From: Breoghania corrubedonensis
GTDB taxonomy: Bacteria; Pseudomonadota; Alphaproteobacteria; Rhizobiales; Stappiaceae
Assembly (NCBI RefSeq): GCF_003053845.1
Contig: NZ_QAYG01000001.1
Span: forward strand, 1,370,078 to 1,434,077
DNA: 64,000 nt
Direction of reading: 5' to 3'
Positions 42,091-51,096 of this stretch are shown piece after piece. The position numbers and the translations under genes were made by a program. Numbering within the stretch: position 1 is the stretch's first letter; each line of letters opens with the position of its first letter. A model generated the notes under the pieces. It did no database searches and was not told the DNA's origin. It was given only the letters and a program-made list of their open reading frames with translations.

Positions 42091-44778
42091 ATGACCCAAA
42101 CGGTAACAGGGACGACAGTGCGCACCACCTGCCCCTATTGTGGCGTGGGCTGCGGCGTGCTGGCGAATGCTACCGCAGACGGCACGGTGGCGATCACCGG
42201 CGACCCGGCGCATCCGGCCAATCGCGGCCGACTCTGTTCCAAGGGGACGGCGCTTGGCGAAACGCTCGATCTCGACGGCCGGCTGCTGCATCCCGAAATC
42301 GCGGGCAAGCGCGTGAGCTGGGACGAGGCGACACGCGCCGTCGCGGACACCTTTTCGCGCACCATCGCCGAACACGGACCGGATGCGGTCGCCTTCTATG
42401 TCTCCGGCCAGATTCTGACCGAGGACTACGCGATCGCCAACAAGCTGATGAAGGGCTTCATTGGCACGGCCAACATTGACACGAATTCGCGGCTTTGCAT
42501 GGCCTCGTCCGTCGCCGGCCACACGCGCGCCTTCGGCACAGACACCGTTCCCGGCTGCTACGAGGATCTGGAGGAGGCGGATCTCGTCGTCCTCGTCGGC
42601 TCCAACACGGCCTGGTGCCATCCTGTCCTGTTCCAGCGGCTCATGGCGGCACGCGACGCCCGGGCGAACCTTGCCATCGTCGTCATCGATCCGCGCCGGA
42701 CGGCTACCGCCACCTTCGCCGATCTGCATCTGCCGCTGGCGCCGGGATCCGACGTTGCGCTCTTCAATGGACTTCTCGCCCATCTCCATGACGCCGGCGC
42801 TCTCGACCAGGACTATATCGCGGCACATACGGAGGGGTTCGAGGCTGCGCTGGAGCAGGCGCATGAAACCGGTCTTGAGGGTGCATGCGCGCTAACCGGC
42901 CTCGATGCGCCCGCGCTTCGGCGGTTCTACGACCTCTTCGCGCGTACCGAGCGCGTGGTCACCGTCTATTCGCAAGGGGTCAACCAGTCCACGTCGGGCT
43001 CCGACAAGGTGAACGCCATCCTCAACTGTCACCTGGCGACCGGCCGGATCGGTCGACCGGGCATGGGGCCGTTCTCGGTGACCGGCCAGCCCAATGCCAT
43101 GGGCGGGCGCGAGGTCGGGGGACTGGCGAACCAGCTTGCCTGCCACATGGAGCTCGAGAACCCGGCCCACCGCGCGATCGTGCAATCGGTCTGGCGGGCG
43201 CCCGTCATCGCGGACAAGCCGGGGCTGAAGGCGGTGGACATGTTTCGCGCGGTCGCGGACGGCCGGATCAGGGCGATCTGGATCATGGGGACGAACCCCG
43301 TCGACAGCCTGCCGGAGGCCGACCTCGTGCGCAGGGCGCTGGAGGCGTGTCCCTTCGTGGTCGTCTCCGACGTCATGCACGATACGGACACCACGCAGGT
43401 TGCCGACGTGTTGCTGCCGGCCGCAGGATGGGGAGAGAAGGACGGCACGGTGACGAATTCCGCCCGCCAGATTTCGCGCCAGCGCGCCTTTCTGGCTCCG
43501 GCGGGAGAGGCGCGGCCCGATTGGCGCATCATCCGCGACGTGGCCCATGCCATGGGCTTCGAGGAAGCTTTCGATTATGCCGGGCCGGCCGATATCTTTC
43601 GTGAACATGCCCGACTGTCGACCGAGAAGAACGACGGCACGCGCGATTTCGACATCGGCGCCTGCGCCGACATCACGAATGACGCCTATGCGACGCTGGA
43701 GCCCTTCCAGTGGCCCCGTCCCGCAGGAAGGTCCGACGGGGCGCCTACGCGCTTTTTCGCGCAAGGGGGATTTTACACGCCCCGGCGCCGGGCGCGCTTC
43801 ATCGCGACACCACCGAAACAATCGGCATCGACGCCAAACGACGCCTTCCCGCTCGTGCTCAATACCGGCCGGATCCGCGATCACTGGCACACCATGACCC
43901 GGACGGCGAAGTCGCCGCGTCTGTCGCGCCACATCGCGGAGCCCTTCATCGAAATCCACCCGAAGGACGCAGAGTATTTCGATATCCGTCCGGCTTCGCT
44001 GGTACGGGTCGCAAACCGGTATGGTGCAGCGGTCGTGCGCGCGCTGGTTTCAAACGCGGCCAGGCCAGGCGCCGTCTTCGTACCGTTTCACTGGGCCGGC
44101 CAATGGGCGGCAAATGCGAGGATAAACGCGCTCGTGACCGGCCATACGGATCCCGTTTCCGGCCAGCCGGAGACGAAATCCGCCGCCGTATCCATTCGGC
44201 CCTTCGAGGCGGCGTGGCACGGCTTTGCGATCGTTTCAGACAAGCCTGCCAAGATCGAGGCGGACTACTGGGCACTTGCGAAAACGGAAGTGGGCTGGCG
44301 TGTGGAACTTGCCGGCACCGATACGCCGCAGGACTGGCAGGCGCGCGCACGCGGTCTTCTGGGGCTGCCGGGGGAGGGTAATGATCACTGCAATACCGAT
44401 ATCGTTTCGTTCAGTGACGCACGGGCCGGCCGCCACCGATTTGCGGCCTTTGCCGGAGGGCGTGTCGTCGCCGCACTCTTCATTGACCGCGAACCGGTTG
44501 CGGTCTCCAGGAACTGGGCAATCGAACACATACAGACCGGGGGCAACCGATTGGCGCTTCTGGCGGGGCGGCCGGGAGCGGACATGCCCGATCCCGGCGC
44601 CATCGTGTGTTCCTGCTTCTCCATTGGGGTCAACCAGATCTGCGACCTAATCACGTCCGGTCGCGCGACCAATGTCGCCGAAGTTGGAGCGGTGCTGAAA
44701 GCCGGCACGAATTGCGGATCCTGCCGCTCGGAAATCCGGAGCCTGATCGATGACGCCCGTTTGCCCCAAGCCATGTGA
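42091..44778 (+). CDS. nasA: Assimilatory nitrate reductase catalytic subunit
   Basis: 895 residues from MTQTVTGTTVRTTC, with GGCGGAAGG upstream. The N-terminal [4Fe-4S] site is CPYCGVGCGV plus a fourth cysteine in GRLCSKG. The molybdopterin domains follow (YSQGVNQSTSGSDKVNAI, TGRIGRPGMGPFSVTGQPN, IMGTNPVDSLPEA). The C-terminus has a BFD-like [2Fe-2S] domain (IVCSCFSIGV, NCGSCRSEI), as in Klebsiella-type NasA. It reduces nitrate to nitrite in the cytoplasm; no separate NasC-type electron-transfer gene is seen nearby. The stop lies inside the next gene. Confidence 0.95.
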   Translation: MTQTVTGTTVRTTCPYCGVGCGVLANATADGTVAITGDPAHPANRGRLCSKGTALGETLDLDGRLLHPEIAGKRVSWDEATRAVADTFSRTIAEHGPDAVAFYVSGQILTEDYAIANKLMKGFIGTANIDTNSRLCMASSVAGHTRAFGTDTVPGCYEDLEEADLVVLVGSNTAWCHPVLFQRLMAARDARANLAIVVIDPRRTATATFADLHLPLAPGSDVALFNGLLAHLHDAGALDQDYIAAHTEGFEAALEQAHETGLEGACALTGLDAPALRRFYDLFARTERVVTVYSQGVNQSTSGSDKVNAILNCHLATGRIGRPGMGPFSVTGQPNAMGGREVGGLANQLACHMELENPAHRAIVQSVWRAPVIADKPGLKAVDMFRAVADGRIRAIWIMGTNPVDSLPEADLVRRALEACPFVVVSDVMHDTDTTQVADVLLPAAGWGEKDGTVTNSARQISRQRAFLAPAGEARPDWRIIRDVAHAMGFEEAFDYAGPADIFREHARLSTEKNDGTRDFDIGACADITNDAYATLEPFQWPRPAGRSDGAPTRFFAQGGFYTPRRRARFIATPPKQSASTPNDAFPLVLNTGRIRDHWHTMTRTAKSPRLSRHIAEPFIEIHPKDAEYFDIRPASLVRVANRYGAAVVRALVSNAARPGAVFVPFHWAGQWAANARINALVTGHTDPVSGQPETKSAAVSIRPFEAAWHGFAIVSDKPAKIEADYWALAKTEVGWRVELAGTDTPQDWQARARGLLGLPGEGNDHCNTDIVSFSDARAGRHRFAAFAGGRVVAALFIDREPVAVSRNWAIEHIQTGGNRLALLAGRPGADMPDPGAIVCSCFSIGVNQICDLITSGRATNVAEVGAVLKAGTNCGSCRSEIRSLIDDARLPQAM

Positions 44779-45928
44779 ACCGGCCCTTGAGACGCGGTCT
44801 TCCGTGCGCGCCGCAAGGCGTATCGCCCCGCTCGCCAGGCTTCCGGTCTTCATGGGACTTGCCGGCAAGCGCGCGATCGTCGCCGGCGGAAGTCCCGCCG
44901 CAGCCTGGAAGGCGGAGCTACTCGCCGCCTGTGGAGCGCGGGTCATCGTTCTGGCTGTCGACGCATCACCCGAGATGCGCGACCTCTGCCAAAGGGAGCC
45001 TGTCGCCGGCACCCTGGAGCTCCAGACACACTGCTGGAAAGCGGAGGATCTCGCCGGGGCCGCCGTCGCGGTTGCCGATGCACAAGGCGACGAGGAGGCC
45101 GAAGCCTTCGCGACGGCGGCCCGGCGGCTCGGCGTTCCGGTCAACGTCATCGACAAGCCGGCCTATTGCGACTTCCAGTTCGGTTCCATCGTCAACCGGT
45201 CCCCGGTGATCGTTTCTATATCGACCGATGGCGCCGCTCCCATTCTGGGCCAGGCCCTGCGCCGCCGGATCGAGGCCATGCTTCCCCGCCATGTCGGCGC
45301 CTGGGCCAAGGCCGCCGGGCAATTCCGCACGCGCCTCGTCGCGTACGTACCCGACACTGCCACGCGCCGGGCATTCTGGGAGCAATTCGTCGACCGGCTT
45401 TTCGGATCGGGCGACGAAACCGTACCGAGCCTCGATGCGCTCCTGCAAACCGCCTGCGACGAACAGCGGGCGGGCTCGATCACGTTCGTCGGCGCAGGAC
45501 CGGGTGATGCGGAGATGCTGACTCTGAAGGCGGTACGTGTGCTGCAATCCGCGGATACGATCCTGTTCGATCCCGCCGTGTCCGACGACGTCCTCGAGAT
45601 GGCGCGCCGCGAGGCCGCACGCATACCGCTGCATCGACGGCCTTCACACAGCATGGCGAATGACGGGCGCGCGACAGTGCAACTGATGATCCGGCTTGCC
45701 CGCGAAGGCAGGCACGTGGTGCGGATCAACCCAGGCACACCGGAAAACAACCGCATGGCGGCGGCGGCAATAGCGGCGGTCAAGGCCGCCGGTGTCCCCC
45801 ATACCATCGTTGGGGGAATCGAGACGTCGTCCGCCTCAGCCCGGATACGGGCATTCGAGCAGCACGGCTATACCGCCAACGACGGCAAGTCCTCTTGCAA
45901 CCCGACAGTTGCGGCCCCCAGTCACTGA
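44750..45928 (+). CDS. cysG: CysG-like sirohaem synthase with shortened methyltransferase domain
   Basis: 392 residues; starts 29 bases inside nasA. Residues about 25-235 are the precorrin-2 dehydrogenase/ferrochelatase part (Rossmann IVAGGSPAAAWKAELL, VNVIDKPAYCDFQFGSIVNR). From about 243 the uroporphyrinogen-III methyltransferase domain begins normally (ITFVGAGPGDAEMLTLKAV). The GGDPFVFGRG segment is replaced by RINPGTPENNRM, and the chain ends about 90 residues early. Dehydrogenation and iron insertion may work, but SAM-dependent methylation should not. A separate cobA/SUMT elsewhere would then be needed for the NirB sirohaem. Confidence 0.82.
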   Translation: MTPVCPKPCEPALETRSSVRAARRIAPLARLPVFMGLAGKRAIVAGGSPAAAWKAELLAACGARVIVLAVDASPEMRDLCQREPVAGTLELQTHCWKAEDLAGAAVAVADAQGDEEAEAFATAARRLGVPVNVIDKPAYCDFQFGSIVNRSPVIVSISTDGAAPILGQALRRRIEAMLPRHVGAWAKAAGQFRTRLVAYVPDTATRRAFWEQFVDRLFGSGDETVPSLDALLQTACDEQRAGSITFVGAGPGDAEMLTLKAVRVLQSADTILFDPAVSDDVLEMARREAARIPLHRRPSHSMANDGRATVQLMIRLAREGRHVVRINPGTPENNRMAAAAIAAVKAAGVPHTIVGGIETSSASARIRAFEQHGYTANDGKSSCNPTVAAPSH

Positions 45929-46274
45929 CCAGATGACCGGTGGACAGAGCCGGCCCCGTCGGCCGCGTTGGCCCGACAACCTCTTCGCAGCCAGCCGGGC
46001 ATCGCCGGAACCTGCGACAGTCGCTGCCGTATCGGGATATGGATGAGGCTGCGGCGCTCAGGATTTGTCCGAAACAGAACATTCAATCACAGATAGAGTA
46101 CGACGCGGCCACACGGCAGAAGTTTATATATTCTCGTACATACAATCACTTATTCTTTCCTTCGCGTGTCCTTGCCAATTTCAGGGAATAAAAATACAAG
46201 TTTACAAACGACACGGGCACGGTATCGCATGCATCCGCGTGCAGGAGCCGTCGCGATGGGAAACGGCACTGGAC
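45929..46274. promoter_or_regulatory. Intergenic region before the DUF1537 kinase gene
   Basis: About 345 bases without a supported gene. Its second half (46110-46210) is clearly AT-rich and probably contains the promoter of the kinase-gntR pair. I see no confident operator for the downstream GntR protein. Confidence 0.4.
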
Positions 46275-47351
46275 ATGGTAAAGGCTCTGATCATCGCCGA
46301 CGATCTGACCGGCGCGCTTGACAGTTCCGTGGCATTTGCCGAGCGCGGCATGCGGGTCGTCGTGGCGCTGGATCCTTCACATCTTGAGGGCGCACTGGGC
46401 CTGGAGCCGGACGTCCTCGCGGTCTCCACCGGTTCGCGCGAGATGTCGGGCGATGAAGCAGGCGCCGTGGTTGGCAGTGTTTGCGAGATTGTCGGCCGTT
46501 TTCCCGGCATCTTGATGAAGAAGGTCGACAGCCGCCTGAAGGGGCCGATCGCCGCTGAAGTCGACGTGCTCAGTGTCAATGTGCCCCGCCCGGTTCTGGC
46601 GGCGCCCGCCATTCCCCGGCTCGACCGCTTCGTCGTGGACGGCGCGGTTACCGGAGCGGGTGTGACGGACCCCATAGACGTCGCGGCCGTCCTCAACCGT
46701 CCCGTCGACATACCCGATATCCGTTCGGACGACGACTTCGACAAGATCCTGCCTGACGATCTGGAAGGAACGCTGCTTGTCGGGGCCGCCGGGCTCGCGG
46801 AGGCGATCGCCCGCAAGTTGGTGCCACTTCCCCCCGCACGACATCGCCCCGTTCTTGCCGCTCCGGTACTCGCGGCGATCGGGTCGCGCGATCCAGTGAC
46901 GTTGCGACAGATCGCGGCATTGGATATGGATGCCATTGTCATTGCGCCGAACGGGGCCGTTTCCAAGGTCGAGGTCCAGCCGCTTGTCATTGTTCGGCTG
47001 ACCGAAGGCAAGGAAGCGATTGCGCCGCGTGAAGCGGAAAAACGGTTTTCCGGCGACATCTGCGCCCTCGTTGAAGAGCTGAAGCCGGCAACACTTTTTG
47101 CATGTGGCGGTGAATCCGCCGCCGCCATTCTTCGCCGGCTGGGTGTCGGCCTGCTTGAATTGAAGGGAGAAGCCTTGCCTGGAATCCCTGTTTCCCGCGC
47201 CCTCGACGGGCCGGTCGGGCTCGTCGTGGTAACAAAGTCCGGCGGTTTTGGAGAGCCGGACGCACTTGTTCGTCTGTTCGGCGGGTTTTCCGTCACCGCG
47301 AAAGACATCGACAACGCGCCTGGGAGCATCGCTCCCGGTCCGGCTCGCTGA
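46275..47351 (+). CDS. Four-carbon acid sugar kinase family protein (DUF1537, DtnK/OtnK-like)
   Basis: 358 residues from MVKALIIADDLTGALDSS. The N-terminal substrate domain has ADDLTGA, LMKKVDSRLKGP and the APAIPRLDR segment. The C-terminal ATP domain has LFACGGESAAAILRRLG and a final VTKSGGFGEPDALVRLF. The protein is shorter than the about 420 residues usual for DtnK/OtnK, mainly in the middle. The family phosphorylates D-threonate, D-erythronate or related 2-hydroxy or 2-keto acids (established for DUF1537). With pdxA2 nearby, a 4-phospho sugar acid is the expected product. It shares a transcript with the gntR gene 11 bases downstream. Confidence 0.85.
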   Translation: MVKALIIADDLTGALDSSVAFAERGMRVVVALDPSHLEGALGLEPDVLAVSTGSREMSGDEAGAVVGSVCEIVGRFPGILMKKVDSRLKGPIAAEVDVLSVNVPRPVLAAPAIPRLDRFVVDGAVTGAGVTDPIDVAAVLNRPVDIPDIRSDDDFDKILPDDLEGTLLVGAAGLAEAIARKLVPLPPARHRPVLAAPVLAAIGSRDPVTLRQIAALDMDAIVIAPNGAVSKVEVQPLVIVRLTEGKEAIAPREAEKRFSGDICALVEELKPATLFACGGESAAAILRRLGVGLLELKGEALPGIPVSRALDGPVGLVVVTKSGGFGEPDALVRLFGGFSVTAKDIDNAPGSIAPGPAR

Positions 47352-47362
47352 AGGGGCCGACG

Positions 47363-48067
47363 ATGAAACCACGCAAGTCGCTTGCCGACCGGGTTTATCA
47401 CTCACTGTTCAGCCGCATATCGAACGGCGATTATCTTGCGAACCAGAAACTGCCGCCGGAAAACACCCTGTCGCAGGAATTCGGCGTCTCGCGCCCAGTG
47501 CTGCGCACGGCGCTGGAACGCCTGCGCGAGGAGGGGCTGGTCTATTCCCGTCAGGGCGCCGGCAACTACGTGCGCGCCCCGCAGTCGACACCCGTCGGAT
47601 TTGCGCGGGTGGAAACGCTGGCCGACATCCAGCGCTGCTACGAATTCCGGCTCAATCTGGAAACCAAGGCGGCGGGCCTTGCCGCGGAGCGTTACAATCC
47701 ACCCGTTCTGGCCGAGATCGAGGAAGCGCTGGAACTGCTGCGCGATGCCACCGGTTCGCACCAACACCGCGAGGATGCCGATTTCGACTTCCATCTGGCG
47801 ATCTCGAAGGCCTCCAACAACCAGTATTTCGAGGCGACGCTCCGGGCGCTGCGCGATCATGTCAACGTCGGCATGACGCTGCACGGCCAGACGCTGATGC
47901 GCGACGGCGCCAAGAGCCTGCAGGAGGTTCTGGAGGAACATGCGGCGATCTTCACCGCGATCCGCGAGCGTCGGCCGGCCGACGCGAGCCGGCTGATGCA
48001 GGCCCACCTGGAGCACTCCCGCGACCGCCTGTTCGGCGGCGGGCTGATCGATCTCAGCATGAAATAG
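47363..48067 (+). CDS. GntR-family (FCD domain) transcriptional regulator
   Basis: 234 residues. The N-terminal winged helix (LADRVYHSLFSRISNGDYL, LSQEFGVSRPVLRTALERL, GAGNYV) is followed by an all-helical FCD effector domain (YEFRLNLETKAAGLAA, DADFDFHLAISKASNN) with metal-ligand-type histidines. FadR-subfamily repressors usually respond to organic or sugar acids. It follows the kinase gene at 11 bases and faces the pdxA2-dehydrogenase-aldolase-Tct operon. It probably controls both units, with the sugar acid or a phosphorylated intermediate as inducer (inference). Confidence 0.87.
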   Translation: MKPRKSLADRVYHSLFSRISNGDYLANQKLPPENTLSQEFGVSRPVLRTALERLREEGLVYSRQGAGNYVRAPQSTPVGFARVETLADIQRCYEFRLNLETKAAGLAAERYNPPVLAEIEEALELLRDATGSHQHREDADFDFHLAISKASNNQYFEATLRALRDHVNVGMTLHGQTLMRDGAKSLQEVLEEHAAIFTAIRERRPADASRLMQAHLEHSRDRLFGGGLIDLSMK

Positions 48068-48244
48068 GTCGGGGGACCGAGGGCCGGTCTCGGGCGGTGG
48101 CGGGACGCGTCAGGGCGGAGATGGCGCGGGGCGTCTCGAAGGATGGGCCGCCAGAGCATATTCCGATCAGATTGAATCAACCCGGGCGGAAGGCGCTCTG
48201 GATCCCCCGGACAAAGCCGTGGGGATGAAGGCGGCAGGATCGCC

Positions 48245-49225
48245 TCAGCCGCGCCCGGCCGCGAGCTTGCCCGCGTAGGAGAGCGCGGAGAGCATGTTGG
48301 TGTGGTTCGCCTTGCCGGTGCCGGCGATGTCGAAGGCCGTACCGTGATCGACCGAGGAGCGGTCGATGGGAAGCCCCAGCGAGACGTTCACCGCCGTGTC
48401 GAAGGCGATCAGCTTGATCGGGATGTGGCCCTGATCGTGGTACTGGGCGACGACCAGATCGAAGGCGCCCTGATTGGCGCGGTGATAGACCGTGTCGGCC
48501 GGGATCGGGCCGGAAACGTCGATGCCCTCGGCCTGCGCCTGCTTCACGCCCGGCACGATCTGCTCGTCGTCCTCGCGGCCGAACAGGCCGTTCTCGCCGC
48601 AATGGGGATTGATGCCGGCGACCGCGATGCGCGGGGCTTCCACGCCCATCCGGCGGAAATGGTTGTAGCCGGTGCGGATCGTCTCCAGCACGCGCTCCGG
48701 CGTCGCCCGCCCGATCGCGTCCTTCAGCGAGACGTGGGTGGAGACGTGGATCACGTTCAGCGTTTCGGACGCCAGCAGCATCCACGAGCTCTTGCAGCCG
48801 GTCAGGTGCGCCAGCATGCCGGTGTGGCCGTCATAGTGATGGCCGGCGGCGTTGAGCGCCTCCTTGTTGATCGGCGCGGTGACCATGCCAACCGCCTCGC
48901 CGGCCTGGATCATCTTCACGGCCTTGTCGACATAGCGGAACGAGGCCTCGCCGCAGGCCGGCGACAGTACGCCGAAGCGGCCCGGCAGATCGGCGACCGG
49001 CACATGGACCACGGCCAGCGAGCCGGCGGGTGCCGCCTCGCCATGGGCATGCAGCGCAAGCGTCAGGCCGCAGACGTCGCGCGCGCGTTCGAGCGTGTCG
49101 AAGTCGCCGATCACCGCATAGCGCGCGCGCTCGGCATCCGAAAGGCTCGCCATGGCCTTGACGGTCACCTCGGCGCCGACGCCGGAGGGATCGCCCATGG
49201 TGATGACGATGGGTTTGTCGTTCAT
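48245..49225 (-). CDS. pdxA2: PdxA2-type 4-phosphohydroxy acid dehydrogenase
   Basis: 326 residues. PdxA-family features: [13 protein letters not shown] at the N-terminus, the metal-binding histidine in [22 protein letters not shown] and [15 protein letters not shown]. It lies beside a DUF1537 kinase and a sugar-acid transporter, not with vitamin B6 genes. It is therefore the PdxA2 type, which oxidises 4-phospho-D-threonate or -erythronate and, after decarboxylation, yields dihydroxyacetone phosphate (family knowledge). Last gene of the leftward operon; 24 bases separate it from the dehydrogenase gene. Confidence 0.88.
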   Translation of the reverse strand: MNDKPIVITMGDPSGVGAEVTVKAMASLSDAERARYAVIGDFDTLERARDVCGLTLALHAHGEAAPAGSLAVVHVPVADLPGRFGVLSPACGEASFRYVDKAVKMIQAGEAVGMVTAPINKEALNAAGHHYDGHTGMLAHLTGCKSSWMLLASETLNVIHVSTHVSLKDAIGRATPERVLETIRTGYNHFRRMGVEAPRIAVAGINPHCGENGLFGREDDEQIVPGVKQAQAEGIDVSGPIPADTVYHRANQGAFDLVVAQYHDQGHIPIKLIAFDTAVNVSLGLPIDRSSVDHGTAFDIAGTGKANHTNMLSALSYAGKLAAGRG

Positions 49226-49249
49226 GTCTCAACTCCAGTGGGCAGCGGG

Positions 49250-50212
49250 TCAGGCGAGATCGGCGGCGTTCAGGCAGCGGCCGGGCGTCTTGCCGTCGAG
49301 GATGCTCTGGATGTCCTCGATGACCATCAGGCCCATGTTCTCCACCGACTCCTTCGTATCCGCCCCCGAATGCGGCGTGCACACCGTGCGCGGATGGGCA
49401 AAGACCGGGTGGCTCACATCCGGCGGCTCGCTGACGAAGGCATCGAGCGCCACGCCGCCGAGCTTTTCGGCCGACAGGGCCGCGGCAACGGCGTCGAGAT
49501 CGACGACCTCGCCGCGCGCCAGGTTCAGCAGGCACGCGGTCGGTTTCATCAGCGCGAGCTTTTCCGCATTGATGAGCGCGGCGTTGCCAGCCCCGCCGAA
49601 GACATGCAGCGAGACGTAGTCGGACGCCGCCAGAACCGCGTCCAGCTCGACGATCTGGATGTCGTTGGCGGCGGCGAATTCGCGGTCCGCGTAAGGATCG
49701 GTCGCGAGGATCTTCATGCCGAGGCCGCGCGCCTTGAGCGCCAGCTTGCGGCCGATATTACCCAGGCCGACAATGCCCAGCACCTTGCTGCCGAGCTGGG
49801 TGCCGACCTTGCGGTCCCAGCCGCCGGAGACGACGGAGGCGTGGCCGGCGGGAATGTTGCGGGCAAGCGCGAACATCAGGCCTAGGCTGAGTTCGGCGAC
49901 CGCATCGGCATTGGCGCCCGGCGTGTTGACGACCGGCAGGCCCTTCGCCGTGCAGGCGGCAATGTCGATGTTGTCGACACCGACGCCGTGCTTCAGCACG
50001 CCCTTGAGCTTCGATGCCCCTTCAAGGCTTTCCGCCTTCACCGGCACGAGGCCGACGACGAGAAAATCGGCCTCCGCGATGTGATCCGACATGCCGCCGT
50101 CGGGCTTCGACGTATCGGCGGCGCGGATCAGGGTCCAGCCCTTTTCCGCGATCAGGTCCGGCACCCGGCCGTGCTTGCCGAAGCCGGGGGAGGTGGTGAG
50201 GATCGTGGTCAT
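49250..50212 (-). CDS. D-isomer-specific 2-hydroxyacid dehydrogenase (SerA-like)
   Basis: 320 residues. It has the NAD-binding GIVGLGNIGRKLALKARGLG and the catalytic arginine in LLNLARGEVVD. The C-terminal catalytic histidine lies in CTPHSGADTKES. Length and layout match phosphoglycerate dehydrogenase-like enzymes without the ACT domain. In this operon it probably oxidises a 2-hydroxy sugar acid or reduces a 2-keto acid formed by the DapA-type aldolase. It overlaps the dapA-like gene by 4 bases, so the two are coupled. Confidence 0.87.
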   Translation of the reverse strand: MTTILTTSPGFGKHGRVPDLIAEKGWTLIRAADTSKPDGGMSDHIAEADFLVVGLVPVKAESLEGASKLKGVLKHGVGVDNIDIAACTAKGLPVVNTPGANADAVAELSLGLMFALARNIPAGHASVVSGGWDRKVGTQLGSKVLGIVGLGNIGRKLALKARGLGMKILATDPYADREFAAANDIQIVELDAVLAASDYVSLHVFGGAGNAALINAEKLALMKPTACLLNLARGEVVDLDAVAAALSAEKLGGVALDAFVSEPPDVSHPVFAHPRTVCTPHSGADTKESVENMGLMVIEDIQSILDGKTPGRCLNAADLA

Positions 50213-51096
50213 GCCGCAATCAGCCCGTGCTTTTCAAGGATCGCGCGGATCTGCGCGTCCTGTTCGGGGTTGGGCAGCAGGGCGGGCTGACGGCTGGCGC
50301 CTACGGAATTGTCCATCACCCACAGCGCGCGCTTGACCATGGCGGGCGGGAAGCCCAGCGCATAGAGATCGACGCGTAGCGCCGTGTAGGCTTCCTGCGC
50401 GGCGGCCGCACCCGCCTCGTCGCCCGCATTGAAGCAGGAGACGATGCGCGCCAGCACTTCCGGCATCACGTTGCCGAGCCCGGAGATGGGGCCCGCCGCA
50501 CCGTTCTGCAGCGCCCAGTGGACGAGGTGGTCGGGGCCGGAATAGACGTCGAAGCCCTCGACCTCGCGCCCGATCGCCATGTAAGCCTCGAGCGTGTCCT
50601 GCTTGCCGCCGGAATCCTTGATGCCGGCGATGTTGCCGTGGGCGGCGAGCCGGCGGGCCGTTTCCGGCTCGATGTGGTTCTGCGTGCGGGCCGGGATGTC
50701 ATAGAGATAGATCGGCGTCTTCACCGCATCGGCGACGGTGGTGAAGTGGCGCTCCAGACCGTCCTGCGTGCAGGCGATGAAGAAGGGCGTGATCACCGCG
50801 ATGCCCTCGACGCCGATGCGGTCGATCTCGCGGGCGAGCTTCACCGTCTCGAAGGTGGCGGGCATGCCGGCGTTGACGATGACCTTGGCCTTGCCGGAAA
50901 CCTCGTCGACGACGGCCTCGGTGAGCGTCACCTTCTCCTCGAAGGTGAGGGCGGAGAAATCGCCGTTGGTGCCGGCGCACAGGATGTTGTTGCCGGCTGC
51001 GACCTGGCGTCGGACCTGGGCGCGTGTCGCTTCGAAGTTGATGGTTTCGTCTTCGTTGAAACAGGTCACGAGGGCGACATAAGCGGACTTGGTCAT
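50209..51096 (-). CDS. DapA-family class I aldolase/dehydratase
   Basis: 295 residues. DapA/NAL family marks are the Schiff-base lysine in NIAGIKDSGGK, the tyrosine in IYLYDIPARTQN and the phosphate/carboxylate-binding loop GTNGDFSAL (GTTGE in true DapA). Context argues against lysine synthesis: the gene sits between a tripartite carboxylate transporter and a hydroxyacid dehydrogenase. The likely job is dehydration or retro-aldol cleavage of a 2-keto-3-deoxy sugar acid. It overlaps the tctA end and the dehydrogenase start by 4 bases each. Confidence 0.86.
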   Translation of the reverse strand: MTKSAYVALVTCFNEDETINFEATRAQVRRQVAAGNNILCAGTNGDFSALTFEEKVTLTEAVVDEVSGKAKVIVNAGMPATFETVKLAREIDRIGVEGIAVITPFFIACTQDGLERHFTTVADAVKTPIYLYDIPARTQNHIEPETARRLAAHGNIAGIKDSGGKQDTLEAYMAIGREVEGFDVYSGPDHLVHWALQNGAAGPISGLGNVMPEVLARIVSCFNAGDEAGAAAAQEAYTALRVDLYALGFPPAMVKRALWVMDNSVGASRQPALLPNPEQDAQIRAILEKHGLIAA

